NCBI GenBank assembly: GCA_964626755.1
Contig: CAZVGO010000005.1
Location: forward strand, 62,001-126,000
Reading direction: 5' to 3'
Length of the DNA: 64,000 nucleotides
Origin: JACDAV01 sp964626755
GTDB taxonomy: Bacteria; Chloroflexota; Limnocylindria; Limnocylindrales; CSP1-4
Positions 16,947 to 25,959 of this stretch are shown one piece after another; position 1 is the stretch's first letter; each line of letters begins with the position of its first letter. A model generated the notes under the pieces. That model saw only the letters and a program-made list of their open reading frames with translations. It was not told the origin of the DNA and did no database searches. Both the position numbers and the translations under genes were made by a program.

Positions 16947-19277
16947 ATGGGTTTGCAACGCTCTGTCCGTCTCCAGCGATTGCGCCGCACCCTCGTTGTT
17001 CGCCTTCGGCGTCGACCCCGGTTGGCGCTGGGCGCCGTTCTCATCACGACGCTCCTGGTCGGAGGCACCGGCGTCGCCTTCCTCCTGGTGCAGCCCGCGA
17101 CCGCGCCGCAGACCGGGTCCGGGCCGACCTACTCCGCGGTCTGGACCCTGTCCGAGCTGACCCAGCGGGCCGACGCTGGCGAGGTAGGGGCCATCTCCGT
17201 ACCCCGTCCGGGCGAGTCCGGACCCGCGTCGCTCGTCGTGACCGCGAAGGACGGACGGCTCATTCGGGTCGCCCTCGCGGTGGACCCGGGCGCGGCCGCC
17301 TCGGCGCTCGCCAGCCTGGGTCACGGCGACCTCCTGACGGCAGAGGCGTGGGCAGCAGCACGGGCCACCGGTGGGGCTGTCGCGGCAGCCGAGCCGGTCC
17401 GCAGCGCCCTGGGCTTCCTCATCCCGTTTGTCGTCCTCTCGATGCTCGCCCTCTTCCTCTACCGTCGCGTCCTCCGGTCGGGCGCGGCTCGCGACGCGGC
17501 CGGCTTCACCACGATCCTGCCGGCCGCGACCGGCGGTTCCGTCAACGAGGTCGCCACCGGCGCCGAGCGCCTGGCGGGCGGCCGCTCCGTCCGCCTCGCC
17601 GACGTCGCGGGCTGTGAGGAGGCGAAGCTGGAGCTGACCGAGGCGATCGAGTTCCTCCGCTCGCCCGACCGCTTCCAGCGGCTCGGCGCGAAGATCCCCC
17701 GCGGCGTCTTGATCTACGGCCCACCGGGCACGGGCAAGACGATGCTCGCCCGCGCGGTCGCATGCGAGGCGGACGTACCGTTCATCGCCGCGTCCGGATC
17801 GGAGTTCATCGAGAAGTACGTAGGAGTCGGCTCGCGCCGGGTCCGGGAGCTGTTCGCCCAGGCCCGCAAGCACGGCCGGGCCGTCGTGTTCATCGACGAG
17901 TTCGATGCCCTCGGCAAGGCTCGCGGCGGCGCCAACAGTCACGAGGAGCGGGAGCAGACGCTCAACCAGTTGCTCGTCGAGCTCGACGGCTTCTCGTCGA
18001 CCGACGGTGTGGTCGTCATCGCGGCGACGAACCGCCTCGATATCCTCGATCCCGCGGTCCTCCGGCCGGGCCGGTTCACCCGGAAGATCCACGTCGGCCT
18101 GCCGGACGTCGCGGGCCGCCGCGAGATCCTCGCCGTCCATGCCCAGGGCAAGCCGATGGCCGCGGACGCCGACCTCGACGGGATCGCGCGCAAGACCTAC
18201 GGGTTCTCCGGCGCCCAGCTCGCCGACCTGCTGAACGAGGCCGCGATCCTTGCGGCGCGGCGCCACGGCGAAGAGGTCACCGCCGCCGACGTCCACGGCG
18301 GCTGGATGAAAGTGGCCGTCGGGACGGCCCGCCGCCGCTCGATGGACGAGCGGGAGCGCTCCATCATCGCCGCGCACGAGGTGGGCCACGCGATCTGCGG
18401 CCGGATCCACGGGGATCGCCGGCGGGTCGAGGAGATCAGCCTGTTCGCCCACGGCGAGGCGCTCGGCGTGACGGTCAGCTCGCAGGAGGACAACGACCTG
18501 CCGGCCGAATCCGACCTGCGCGCCCGGCTCGTGGCACTGATGGGCGGCCGGGCGGCGGAGGAGCTCCTGTTCCAGGAGGTCACCGGCGGCGCGGCGAACG
18601 ACTTCGAGCAGGCGAACCGGATCGCCGGCCTCATGGTCAACAAGTGGGGAATGGGTCGGGATCCGGAGGCATCCGATCACGGCCGGTCCGGACGAGGCCA
18701 GCTGTCGTTCCTCGTCGCGCGCAGCGGCGGGACGCTCCCGACGGACGTCCAGGCGGCCGCGACCCGGGCGACCCGGGCAATCCTCGACGACGCCTACGCC
18801 GAGGCCTGCCGGACCCTCGTCGAGCACATCGGCCTCCTCCGGCGCCTGGCCGCCTACCTCGTCATCGAGGAGCGGGTGGACGGCGAGACATTCGACGCGC
18901 TTGTCGAGGGTCGGATCGACGTTCCGAGTGCCCTCGATGAGTGGCGCCCGGCGGCTTCCCACCCACGGGCCTGGGCGGAGATCGAGCCGTACCACGCCGG
19001 CCGCACCCGACCCGTCGCGCTGCCGAGCCCCATCGCGGCCAGCTCGGCGACGCCGCTGACCGACGCAGCCGCTCCGGCGTCCGATCCGATGCCGGGTCCT
19101 GTGCCGATCGCCACCCAGACTCAACTCCGGGCCGGCAGGAACCGGCCGAGGCGCCTGGCCGACCAGCGCCGGTCGCTCCGGCCCCAGCTCGGCCGCCGCC
19201 TGCGCCGCCTCGCGGGTGGCTATCTCGACCACGCGCGAGCCTGGATCAAGGCCGGCGAGGGCGAACCCGAAGCCTAG
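16947..19277 (+). CDS. FtsH-like membrane AAA+ zinc metalloprotease with long basic C-terminal tail
   Basis: Degrades membrane and cytoplasmic proteins in an ATP-dependent way. Membrane segments at about residues 27-48 and 155-172 enclose a small outer domain. Walker A GPPGTGKT is at 258-265, Walker B VFIDEFDAL near 315-322, the SRH ATNRLDILDPAVLRPGRF near 360-377, and the zinc motif HEVGH at 477-481 with a third-ligand Asp near 552. At 776 residues it is over 100 longer than typical FtsH because of an Arg/Pro/Ala-rich tail after about 650. The pore motif is YVG rather than FVG. It may be a paralog of a canonical FtsH elsewhere. The start lacks a clear Shine-Dalgarno. Confidence 0.9.
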   Translation: MGLQRSVRLQRLRRTLVVRLRRRPRLALGAVLITTLLVGGTGVAFLLVQPATAPQTGSGPTYSAVWTLSELTQRADAGEVGAISVPRPGESGPASLVVTAKDGRLIRVALAVDPGAAASALASLGHGDLLTAEAWAAARATGGAVAAAEPVRSALGFLIPFVVLSMLALFLYRRVLRSGAARDAAGFTTILPAATGGSVNEVATGAERLAGGRSVRLADVAGCEEAKLELTEAIEFLRSPDRFQRLGAKIPRGVLIYGPPGTGKTMLARAVACEADVPFIAASGSEFIEKYVGVGSRRVRELFAQARKHGRAVVFIDEFDALGKARGGANSHEEREQTLNQLLVELDGFSSTDGVVVIAATNRLDILDPAVLRPGRFTRKIHVGLPDVAGRREILAVHAQGKPMAADADLDGIARKTYGFSGAQLADLLNEAAILAARRHGEEVTAADVHGGWMKVAVGTARRRSMDERERSIIAAHEVGHAICGRIHGDRRRVEEISLFAHGEALGVTVSSQEDNDLPAESDLRARLVALMGGRAAEELLFQEVTGGAANDFEQANRIAGLMVNKWGMGRDPEASDHGRSGRGQLSFLVARSGGTLPTDVQAAATRATRAILDDAYAEACRTLVEHIGLLRRLAAYLVIEERVDGETFDALVEGRIDVPSALDEWRPAASHPRAWAEIEPYHAGRTRPVALPSPIAASSATPLTDAAAPASDPMPGPVPIATQTQLRAGRNRPRRLADQRRSLRPQLGRRLRRLAGGYLDHARAWIKAGEGEPEA

Positions 19278-19363
19278 CTCGGGCAACCTCACCAAGGGTT
19301 GGGCACCGGCTCACCGAGGTCGGAGGCGGAGGTCTCCGACGCCATCCGGCCCGAGGTTTGCCG

Positions 19364-19369
19364 TAAGGT
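19364..19369 (+). promoter_or_regulatory. Predicted -10 box of the ABC exporter operon
   Basis: TAAGGT, 7 nt before the GTG at 19377. Confidence 0.45.
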
Positions 19370-19376
19370 TCCCGGC

Positions 19377-20294
19377 GTGGCACTCATCTCCCTCGACGCG
19401 CTGACGAAGCGCTACGGCCAGATCACGGCGCTCGACGAGCTGACACTCGAGATCGAGGCGGGCATCGTCGGGCTCGTCGGGTCGAACGGGGCCGGCAAGA
19501 GCACCCTGCTCAAGGTGCTCCTCGGTCTGCTCGAGCCCACGAGCGGACGGGCGACCGTCTTCGACCTCGACGTGCGGACGCACGGCACCGAGATCCGCCA
19601 GTTTGTCGGGTACATGCCGGAGCACGATGCGCTGCCGCCCGACTCGTCGGCCACGGACCTCGTCGCCCACCTCGCGGAGATGTCCGGACTGCCGGCCGTC
19701 GCCGCCCGCGAGCGCACGGCGGAGGTCCTCCGCCACGTCGGGCTGTACGAGGAGCGGTACCGCGCGATCGGCGGCTACTCGACCGGCATGCGTCAGCGGG
19801 TGAAGCTCGCCCAGGCGCTCGTCCACGACCCGCGGCTGCTCCTGCTCGACGAGCCGACGAACGGTCTCGACCCGGCCGGCCGCGACGAGATGCTCGACCT
19901 CGTCCGGCGGACGGGGGCGGAGTTCGGGATGACGGTCGTCGTCGCGAGCCACCTGCTCGGCGAGATCGAGCGGGTGTGCGACTTCCTCGTCGCGATCGAG
20001 GCCGGCAAGCTCCTGCGGGCGGCCCCGCTCGGCTCGTTCACCGAGCGGACCGGCGTCCTCGCGGTCGAGGTCGAGGACCGGGCGGAGGACCTCGCCGCCG
20101 CCCTCGTCGCCCGCGGGCTCGAGGCGCGCGCGGCGTCGTCTCACCTGGTGCTCGTCGCGCTCAATGACGATCGACCATACGACATCGTTCGCGACCTCGT
20201 CGCCGAGCTCGGGCTGCCGCTCATCCGCCTCGAGCAACGCCGCCACAGCCTCGAGGACCTGTTCCGCGACGACCCGTCGGAGACCGCAGCGTGA
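19377..20294 (+). CDS. ABC-2 type exporter ATP-binding protein (first of two)
   Basis: A 305-residue ATPase subunit. Walker A is GSNGAGKST, the ABC signature region YSTGMRQRVKLAQAL, Walker B LLLLDEPTNGLD and the switch His VASH. The last 80 residues are a C-terminal domain common in ABC-2 exporters. The GTG start is chosen for the conserved N-terminus LISLDALTKRYG and the nearby TAAGGT box. Its TGA overlaps the permease GTG (GTGA). It opens a tightly coupled ATPase-permease-ATPase-permease operon; the exported substrate is unknown. Confidence 0.92.
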   Translation: MALISLDALTKRYGQITALDELTLEIEAGIVGLVGSNGAGKSTLLKVLLGLLEPTSGRATVFDLDVRTHGTEIRQFVGYMPEHDALPPDSSATDLVAHLAEMSGLPAVAARERTAEVLRHVGLYEERYRAIGGYSTGMRQRVKLAQALVHDPRLLLLDEPTNGLDPAGRDEMLDLVRRTGAEFGMTVVVASHLLGEIERVCDFLVAIEAGKLLRAAPLGSFTERTGVLAVEVEDRAEDLAAALVARGLEARAASSHLVLVALNDDRPYDIVRDLVAELGLPLIRLEQRRHSLEDLFRDDPSETAA

Positions 20295-21214
20295 CCGCGT
20301 CCAGGGCGGCGTCGAGCGCGACCGGCAGCATCTACGACCTCGGCTACCGTGGCTACGACGGCCCGCGCCTGGGACGCCGCCACGCGATCCGCGCGTTGTT
20401 CGCCCACAGCCTGAGGGTCTGTTACGGGATCGGCCGGGGCGGCAAGGCAAAGATCGCGCCGATCGTCCTCGGCGGATTTGCCACGGTCCCGGCGATCGTC
20501 GGCATCGGGGTGCTCGCCCTCGCCCGCCAGATGGGCGCTCCTGGGGGCGTCGTCGAGGAGGCGTCGCCGATCCAGCACGACACGTACTTCGGGATCATCG
20601 CCACGCTCGTGATGCTGTTCTGCGCGGCGCAGGTGCCCGAGGTCCTCGGCCGCGACCAGCGCCACAACCTGCTGTCGCTGTACTTCTCGCGCGCCCTCCG
20701 CCGGGAGGACTACGCCATCGCCCGCCTGGCCGGCGTCGTCGGCGCGATCCTCGTGTTCGTCCTCCTCCCTCAGACGATCATCTTCCTCGGGCTTGTCCTG
20801 TCCGCCCCCGATGTCGGCGCGGAGTTCGGCAAGGAGCTGGCGTTCGTCCCGCCGATCCTTGCCCAGGGAGCGCTGATCAGCGTGCTCCTCGGATCCGTGT
20901 CCGCGGCGATCGCCTCCTTCACGCCCCGGCGCCTGTATGCGACGACGGCGATCATCGTCGTCCTCGCCGTCGTGCCGGTCGTCGGCGGGATCCTCGTCCG
21001 TCTCGACGCGCCGGCGCTGGCGAGGTTGGTCGCGCTCGCCAGCCCGATGGACATCCTCGAGGCGACGAACGCCATCCTGTTCGACACGAACTCCAGCAGC
21101 GACGTCGTCGCCCAGGCCGGCCTGCCGGACCAAGCGTACTTCGCCGCCGCGGCGCTCATCAGCGCAGCGGCGATCGCGATCCTCATTCGCCGATTCCGGA
21201 AGATCGCCGCGTGA
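20291..21214 (+). CDS. ABC-2 type transporter permease (first of two)
   Basis: A 307-residue integral membrane protein with about six predicted transmembrane segments (for example IVLGGFATVPAIVGIGVLA and the run IVVLAVVPVVGGILV). The N-terminal cytoplasmic segment YDLGYRGYDGPRLG is characteristic of permeases paired with this ATPase type. It starts at a GTG overlapping the upstream stop and ends overlapping the next GTG, so translation is coupled on both sides. Presumed partner of the ATPase at 19377. Confidence 0.88.
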   Translation: MTASRAASSATGSIYDLGYRGYDGPRLGRRHAIRALFAHSLRVCYGIGRGGKAKIAPIVLGGFATVPAIVGIGVLALARQMGAPGGVVEEASPIQHDTYFGIIATLVMLFCAAQVPEVLGRDQRHNLLSLYFSRALRREDYAIARLAGVVGAILVFVLLPQTIIFLGLVLSAPDVGAEFGKELAFVPPILAQGALISVLLGSVSAAIASFTPRRLYATTAIIVVLAVVPVVGGILVRLDAPALARLVALASPMDILEATNAILFDTNSSSDVVAQAGLPDQAYFAAAALISAAAIAILIRRFRKIAA

Positions 21215-22155
21215 CGGAAGCGTCGTCGACCTCCCCGGCGGGCAGCTCCGTCGTGGAGGTCGATCACGTCTCGCGCTGGTACGGCAACGTCGTCGCCGTC
21301 AACGACGTCTCGTTCGCCCTGCGGCCCGGGGTGACCGGCCTGCTGGGACCGAACGGGGCCGGCAAGTCGACCCTCCTCCACATGCTCGCGGGGCTGCTCC
21401 GACCGTCGGCCGGGCGCGTCAGCGTGCTGGGCCAGACGGTCTGGCGGCACCCCGGGTTCTACGCGCGAATCGGGCTGGTGCCGGAGCGCGAGGCCCTCTA
21501 CTCGTTCCTCACCGGACGCGAGTTCGTGCTGCTCAACGCCCGGCTCCAGCGGCTGCCCGACGCCAACCGTGCGACGGCCGCCGCGATCCGGACGGTGGAT
21601 CTCGAAGGGGCCGCGGACCGCGCCATCGGCACGTACTCGAAGGGCATGCGGCAGCGGGCGAAGATCGCCGGCGCCCTCGTCCACGACCCCCAGATCCTCC
21701 TGCTCGACGAGCCCTTCAACGGAATGGACCCGCGCCAGCGGCTGCACATGATCGCCCTGCTCCGGACGATGGCCGAGGAGGGCCGGACGATCCTGTTCTC
21801 GTCCCACATCCTCGAGGAAGTCGAGCGCCTCGCGGACTCGATCCTCGTGCTTTACGCGGGGCGCCTCGCGGCATCTGGCAGCTTCCGCGAGATCCGCCGG
21901 CTCATGACGGACCGGCCGCACACGTTCCACGTCCGCTCGTCGGACGATCGCCGTCTCGCAGCGGCCCTCGTTGGCGAGACCGCCGTCTTCGGGATCGACC
22001 TGTCGGGCGGGCGCCTGGCCGTCTCGTCGTCCGAGTTCGGGGCGTTCACGCGCCTCCTCCCGCGGCTCGCCCGGGACGCCCGGATCACGCTCCTCGAGGT
22101 GACCCCGACCGACGACTCGCTCGAGAGCGTGTTCGCGTACCTGGTCCGCCGATGA
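21211..22155 (+). CDS. ABC-2 type exporter ATP-binding protein (second)
   Basis: A 314-residue ATPase. Walker A is GPNGAGKST, the signature region YSKGMRQRAKIAGAL, Walker B ILLLDEPFNGMD and the switch FSSH, with a C-terminal regulatory region after about residue 225. The GTG start overlaps the upstream TGA; its own stop overlaps the ATG of the last permease (ATGA). It differs from the first ATPase, so the operon encodes either a heteromeric exporter or two related systems made together. Confidence 0.92.
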   Translation: MTEASSTSPAGSSVVEVDHVSRWYGNVVAVNDVSFALRPGVTGLLGPNGAGKSTLLHMLAGLLRPSAGRVSVLGQTVWRHPGFYARIGLVPEREALYSFLTGREFVLLNARLQRLPDANRATAAAIRTVDLEGAADRAIGTYSKGMRQRAKIAGALVHDPQILLLDEPFNGMDPRQRLHMIALLRTMAEEGRTILFSSHILEEVERLADSILVLYAGRLAASGSFREIRRLMTDRPHTFHVRSSDDRRLAAALVGETAVFGIDLSGGRLAVSSSEFGAFTRLLPRLARDARITLLEVTPTDDSLESVFAYLVRR

Positions 22156-22865
22156 CGGTCTTCGCGACGATCGTCGAGCTCACGCTGCGGGCGCTGCTCG
22201 GCCGCCGCAGGACGGTCCTCCTCGCGCTGCTCGCCGCCCTGCCGGTGCTGGTCGCCTTGCTGGCGCGGGTCAGCGGGCGAACGCCCGGGGAGGCGACGCT
22301 GTTCGATGCGATCGTGCGAACCGTCCTCCCGCTCATCGCGCTCGTCTTCGGCACATCGGCGCTCGGCAGCGAGCTCGAGGACGGCACGGCCGTATACATC
22401 CTCGCCAAGCCCATCCGGCGCTGGCATGTGATCCTCGCCAAGGCCGGCGTTGCCGGATCGCTCAGCGCCGGTCTCGTCGTCGCCTCGACCCTCGGGTCGG
22501 GGATCCTCGCCGGCGGGACGCTCGCCACCACCGTCGGGTTCGCGGTCGCCGCCGCGCTCGCCTCGTTCGCCTACGTGGCCCTGTTCCTGACCGCGAGCGT
22601 GTTCACGGGCCGGGCCCTCATCCTCGGCCTCATCTACACGCTCGTCTGGGAGGGTGCCCTCGCCGGGATCCTCGAGGGAACGCGGCAGTTCAGCATCCGC
22701 GAGGCGACACTTTCGCTGGCCGCGGCGCTCGCGCCGGCGGGCAGCGGGATCGAGGGCGGCCTGGAGCTCGGCGGGGCGGTCGGGCTGGTGGCGGTCGTCA
22801 TCGTGGGCGGGCTCGTGCTCGCCGCATGGCGCCTGGCCCGCTGGGAGGTCCGCGGCTCCGACTGA
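22152..22865 (+). CDS. ABC-2 type transporter permease (second)
   Basis: A 237-residue membrane protein with about six transmembrane helices. It has the conserved ABC-2 segment GSELEDGTAVYILAKPIRR between helices 2 and 3, which marks the coupling region. Last gene of the four-gene operon, coupled by ATGA to the ATPase before it. No terminator hairpin was recognised in the 95 bp before the nickel permease gene. Confidence 0.88.
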   Translation: MTVFATIVELTLRALLGRRRTVLLALLAALPVLVALLARVSGRTPGEATLFDAIVRTVLPLIALVFGTSALGSELEDGTAVYILAKPIRRWHVILAKAGVAGSLSAGLVVASTLGSGILAGGTLATTVGFAVAAALASFAYVALFLTASVFTGRALILGLIYTLVWEGALAGILEGTRQFSIREATLSLAAALAPAGSGIEGGLELGGAVGLVAVVIVGGLVLAAWRLARWEVRGSD

Positions 22866-22920
22866 GCCTCTGAGCCTCCGGCCCCACGGTTGACGGGCGG
22901 CGCCCTGCCGCGCGATCCTA

Positions 22921-22938
22921 TCGCAACAGGTTGCAACA
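22921..22938. promoter_or_regulatory. Nested palindrome: candidate operator for the Ni/Co permease and Fur-family gene
   Basis: GCAAC-AG-GTTGC (22923-22934) is a perfect inverted repeat and overlaps a second palindrome, GTTGCAAC. The TTGCAA half-sites resemble Fur-superfamily boxes, notably the nickel regulator Nur as I recall it. It is placed 23 bp before the GTG at 22961, with a Fur-family gene in the same unit. Confidence 0.5.
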
Positions 22939-22960
22939 ACGCCGCGGGGAGCCGCCGACC

Positions 22961-23956
22961 GTGCCCGACCTCAGCCAGTTTCTCCTGCCGCTACTCGCGG
23001 CTGCGGCCACCGCCACCGGTGTCGGGCTGCTGTGGACCGGCCTCCTGCTCGGTATCCGGCACGGCTTCGACTGGGACCACATCGCCGCGATCACGGACAT
23101 TACCTCGACGACCGCCGCGGCCGAGGCCGGGACCCAGGCCCACGCGATGCAGCACGAGCGGGTCGGTCCCGAGCACTTCCACGACCACGGCGGAGAGGCG
23201 GAGCGGCGCGCGCACGGTGCCGGGCCCGGGTCGGCCACCGCCGCCCTCGCCATCGCGGGGGGTCCGGTCATCGCTCGTGGCCGGTTCGTCGGGGAGCAGC
23301 GGCAGGCGATCTTCCTCGGCACGCTGTACGCGCTCGGACACGCGGCGGTCGTCGCGATCCTCGGAACCCTGGCCATCCTGATCGGTGCCAGCCTGCCGGA
23401 CTGGATCGACCCGATCATGGGCCGAGTCGTGGGATTGACCCTGCTCATCCTCGGCGTGTGGGTCTTCTTCTCGCTCTACCAGTACGTCCGGCACGGGTCC
23501 GAGTTCCGCCTGCGAAGCCGCTGGATGCTCGTCTTCGACGGCAGCCGTTACGCGTGGCGTCGGTTCCAGGCGCGGATCCACGGCCACGAGCACGTCGACC
23601 CGATCGAGATGAGCTCGTACGGCGCCCGGACCGCATTCGGCGTCGGGATGATCCACGGGATCGGCGCCGAGACGGCGACCCAGGCCCTGCTGATCGCCGG
23701 GATCGGCGGCGCCGCCGGCCAGGGCCTCGCCATCCCGATGCTCCTCGCATTCATCGTCGGGCTCGTCCTGTCGAACACGCTGATCATCGTGCTCACCGCG
23801 ACCGGCTTCGTCGCCAGCCAGCTCCGTCAGCGGCTGTACGTCGTCGTCGGCGTCTTCGCCGGCGTGTTCAGCGTCGTCGTCGGCACGTTGTTCCTGCTCG
23901 GCTGGGAGGGCGCATTGCCAAACCTCGAGCAGTTCTTCGGGTTCATCGGCAGCTGA
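22961..23956 (+). CDS. Nickel/cobalt permease (NiCoT-like)
   Basis: A 331-residue membrane permease. The hallmark HX4DH motif occurs in RHGFDWDHIAAITD in the second helix. A His-rich loop (HAMQHERVGPEHFHDHGG) follows. Further signatures are LGHAAVV and GMIHGIGAETATQ, which carries a second conserved His. Seven or eight helices are expected. It probably imports Ni2+ or Co2+. The GTG start is favoured over an upstream TTG because GGGGAG precedes it. Its stop overlaps the ATG of the Fur-family gene (TGATG), suggesting metal-dependent autoregulation through the palindrome upstream. Confidence 0.85.
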   Translation: MPDLSQFLLPLLAAAATATGVGLLWTGLLLGIRHGFDWDHIAAITDITSTTAAAEAGTQAHAMQHERVGPEHFHDHGGEAERRAHGAGPGSATAALAIAGGPVIARGRFVGEQRQAIFLGTLYALGHAAVVAILGTLAILIGASLPDWIDPIMGRVVGLTLLILGVWVFFSLYQYVRHGSEFRLRSRWMLVFDGSRYAWRRFQARIHGHEHVDPIEMSSYGARTAFGVGMIHGIGAETATQALLIAGIGGAAGQGLAIPMLLAFIVGLVLSNTLIIVLTATGFVASQLRQRLYVVVGVFAGVFSVVVGTLFLLGWEGALPNLEQFFGFIGS

Positions 23957-24390
23957 TGGCGACGGCCGACTGGGACTCCGTCCGCGACCGCCTCCGGGCG
24001 CGCGGCCTGCGCTGGACGCCGCAGCGTCGCAACCTGGTCGAGGTCCTCTCGCGGACCGGCGGACACGTCACCGGCAGCGAGCTCGTTGAGCGCTGCCGGA
24101 CGATCGACCCGGCGACGACCCCGTCGACGGTCTACCGGACGCTCGACGTTCTCGAGGATCTCGGGCTCGTCCGCCACGGCCACGGCGCCGACGGCCGCGA
24201 GGAGTTCCACGTCCTGCCGGAAGCCGTTCACGGCCACCTCCATTGCGAGGGCTGCGGCCAGACCCGGGAGATCGAGGCAGCCGATGCGGCACCGCTCGTC
24301 CGGGCGCTCCGGGCTCGTCTCGGCTTCGAGGTCGACCTCTCCCACGTCACGATCGTGGGGCGCTGCGCGGCGTGCGGCGGGCAGGGCTGA
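23956..24390 (+). CDS. Fur-family metalloregulator (Nur/Zur-like)
   Basis: A 144-residue DNA-binding repressor. The winged-helix domain includes RWTPQRRNLVEVLSR and TPSTVYRTLDVLEDLGLV (recognition helix). The dimerisation domain has the metal-site sequence HGHLHCEGCG and a second CxxC pair (CAACG) near the C-terminus for structural zinc. Its co-translation with a Ni/Co permease suggests nickel sensing (Nur), but Zur or Fur cannot be excluded from sequence. It starts at an ATG overlapping the permease stop. Confidence 0.9.
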   Translation: MATADWDSVRDRLRARGLRWTPQRRNLVEVLSRTGGHVTGSELVERCRTIDPATTPSTVYRTLDVLEDLGLVRHGHGADGREEFHVLPEAVHGHLHCEGCGQTREIEAADAAPLVRALRARLGFEVDLSHVTIVGRCAACGGQG

Positions 24391-24526
24391 ACCGGAGGGA
24401 CCATCAGTCGGCCGGACCAACGGGCTGTTGCGGGGCAGCCGGGTGGCCCGCCAGTCTGGGACCGGCGCCGGTGGAGGCCGTCGCCGCGAGGCCCGCGCCT
24501 CGCCCACCTCGGAGCACGGGGCTGCC

Positions 24527-25111
24527 ATGGCAATCGAGTTCGTCGGCTTCACAGATGTCTGCCGGATCTCCGGGGCGATCTCGCTCGGGGACGACCGGCT
24601 GAGCGACATGCTCAACTCGGTGTCCCGGATCGTCGTCCGCAACGCCGACGTCGAGGAGATCGACGGCGGCCGGATGGAGCGGCTCGACGTGACCGTCCCG
24701 ACGGGCGACTTCCTGGCGGTCGCGGGCAGCGGCCGGCGGGGGCTCCAGAGCCAGCGACGCCGGACGCTCAAGCGCCGGGTCCGGATGGGCCTCGGCCGGT
24801 ACAGCGTCAGCGGCTATCTTCACGTCCTCGAGTCGGCCCACACCGAGTCGCTCAACGGACGGCCGGACGCCCTGCTCGTGGGCCGCGACCTGCTCGTTCC
24901 GCTGACCGAGGCCACGATCGGCTACGACCGGGCCGGCGAGACCCGCGAGGAGTCGTGGGAGACGATCCTCATCAACCGCTCGCGGGTCGCCTGGATCGAG
25001 GCTGCAGACGATGACAGCCAGGAGCCGCCGGACGGCACGGACCCCGAGGCGCGCGACGCCGCGATCCGCTCCCGCTTCGTGAAGGACTTCACGGGGTCGG
25101 TCGCCGACTAG
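24527..25111 (+). CDS. Conserved-looking protein of unknown function
   Basis: A 194-residue soluble protein without a recognised domain. It looks alpha/beta with a strongly basic middle (QSQRRRTLKRRVRMGLGRY, residues about 75-95) and an acidic C-terminal tail. The N-terminal FVGFTDVCRISGAISLGDD and the segment LVGRDLLVPLTEATIGY suggest beta strands of a small regulatory domain. There is no signal peptide. The ATG at 24527 is chosen because the frame upstream is Arg-rich shadow sequence. It is convergent with fabI, 10 bp apart. Confidence 0.7.
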   Translation: MAIEFVGFTDVCRISGAISLGDDRLSDMLNSVSRIVVRNADVEEIDGGRMERLDVTVPTGDFLAVAGSGRRGLQSQRRRTLKRRVRMGLGRYSVSGYLHVLESAHTESLNGRPDALLVGRDLLVPLTEATIGYDRAGETREESWETILINRSRVAWIEAADDDSQEPPDGTDPEARDAAIRSRFVKDFTGSVAD

Positions 25112-25121
25112 GTCGTCCCGG

Positions 25122-25904
25122 TCAGCTCTCGGCGATCGGCACGCCGAGGACGTTGAACCCGCCGTCGACGTAGAGGATCTCGCCGGTCACCGCACTCGAC
25201 AGGTCGCTCGCGAGGAACAGGGCGCTCTTCCCGACGTCCTCCGGCGTGATGCTCGCCCGTAGCGGAGCCACCTCGGCGAACGATCCGTAGAGCTTCTTGA
25301 AGCCGGCGATCCCCGCCGCGGACAGCGTCCGCACCGGGCCGGCGCTGATCGCATTGACCCGGATCCCGTCCGGTCCGAGATCGGCCGCGAGGTAGCGCAC
25401 CGCAGCCTCGAGGGCCGCCTTCGCGACGCCCATCACGTTGTAGTGGCTCACGACCTTCTCCGCGCCGTAGTAGGTCAGCGTGATCACGGACGAACCGCGA
25501 TGGAGCAGCGGCCGCGCCTCGCGGACGAGCGCGACGAGCGAATACGTGGACACGTCGAGCGCAAGTGCGAAGCCGTCCCGGGACGTGTCGACGAACGATC
25601 CGTCGAGGTCCTCGCGCCGGGCGAACGCCAGCGCGTGGACGACGATGTCGAGGTCGCCATGCGCCGCTCGCCACTTCTCGAAGACCGCCCGGATCTGCCC
25701 GTCCGACTGGACGTCGCATGCCTCGACGAACGTCGCGCCAATCGAGGCGGCCAGCGGCCGGACCCGTTTCTCGATCAGGCTCTCGATCGATGAGAAGCCG
25801 ACGATCGCGCCTTCGTCGTGGAGCGCCCGGGCGATCCCCCAGGCGATCGAGTGATTGTTGGCGACGCCGAAGATCAGGGCCTTCTTCCCGTCGAGCAATC
25901 CCAT
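25122..25904 (-). CDS. fabI: Enoyl-[acyl-carrier-protein] reductase (NADH)
   Basis: Last step of each fatty-acid elongation cycle. It is a 260-residue SDR-fold protein with the divergent FabI cofactor loop GVANNHSIAWGIA near residues 13-25, catalytic Tyr and Lys in LTYYGAEKVVSHYNVMGVAK (YX6K), and VNAISAGPVRTLSA. C-terminal GEILYVDGGF is typical. The ATG at 25904 has GGGAGGAAAG ahead of it; the N-terminal extension reading through it is rejected. A single gene, apparently with its own promoter. Confidence 0.95.
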   Translation of the reverse strand: MGLLDGKKALIFGVANNHSIAWGIARALHDEGAIVGFSSIESLIEKRVRPLAASIGATFVEACDVQSDGQIRAVFEKWRAAHGDLDIVVHALAFARREDLDGSFVDTSRDGFALALDVSTYSLVALVREARPLLHRGSSVITLTYYGAEKVVSHYNVMGVAKAALEAAVRYLAADLGPDGIRVNAISAGPVRTLSAAGIAGFKKLYGSFAEVAPLRASITPEDVGKSALFLASDLSSAVTGEILYVDGGFNVLGVPIAES

Positions 25905-25959
25905 CGGCTTTCCTCCCGCGGCGCGAGCATAGCCGACGGCCCGGCTCATGCCGGCAGGA

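Noticed and set aside
16125..19295. 1056-codon minus-strand open frame antisense to the FtsH-like gene
   Set aside because: The plus strand encodes all AAA+ and zinc-protease motifs. The antisense frame has no recognisable domain and results from codon bias.
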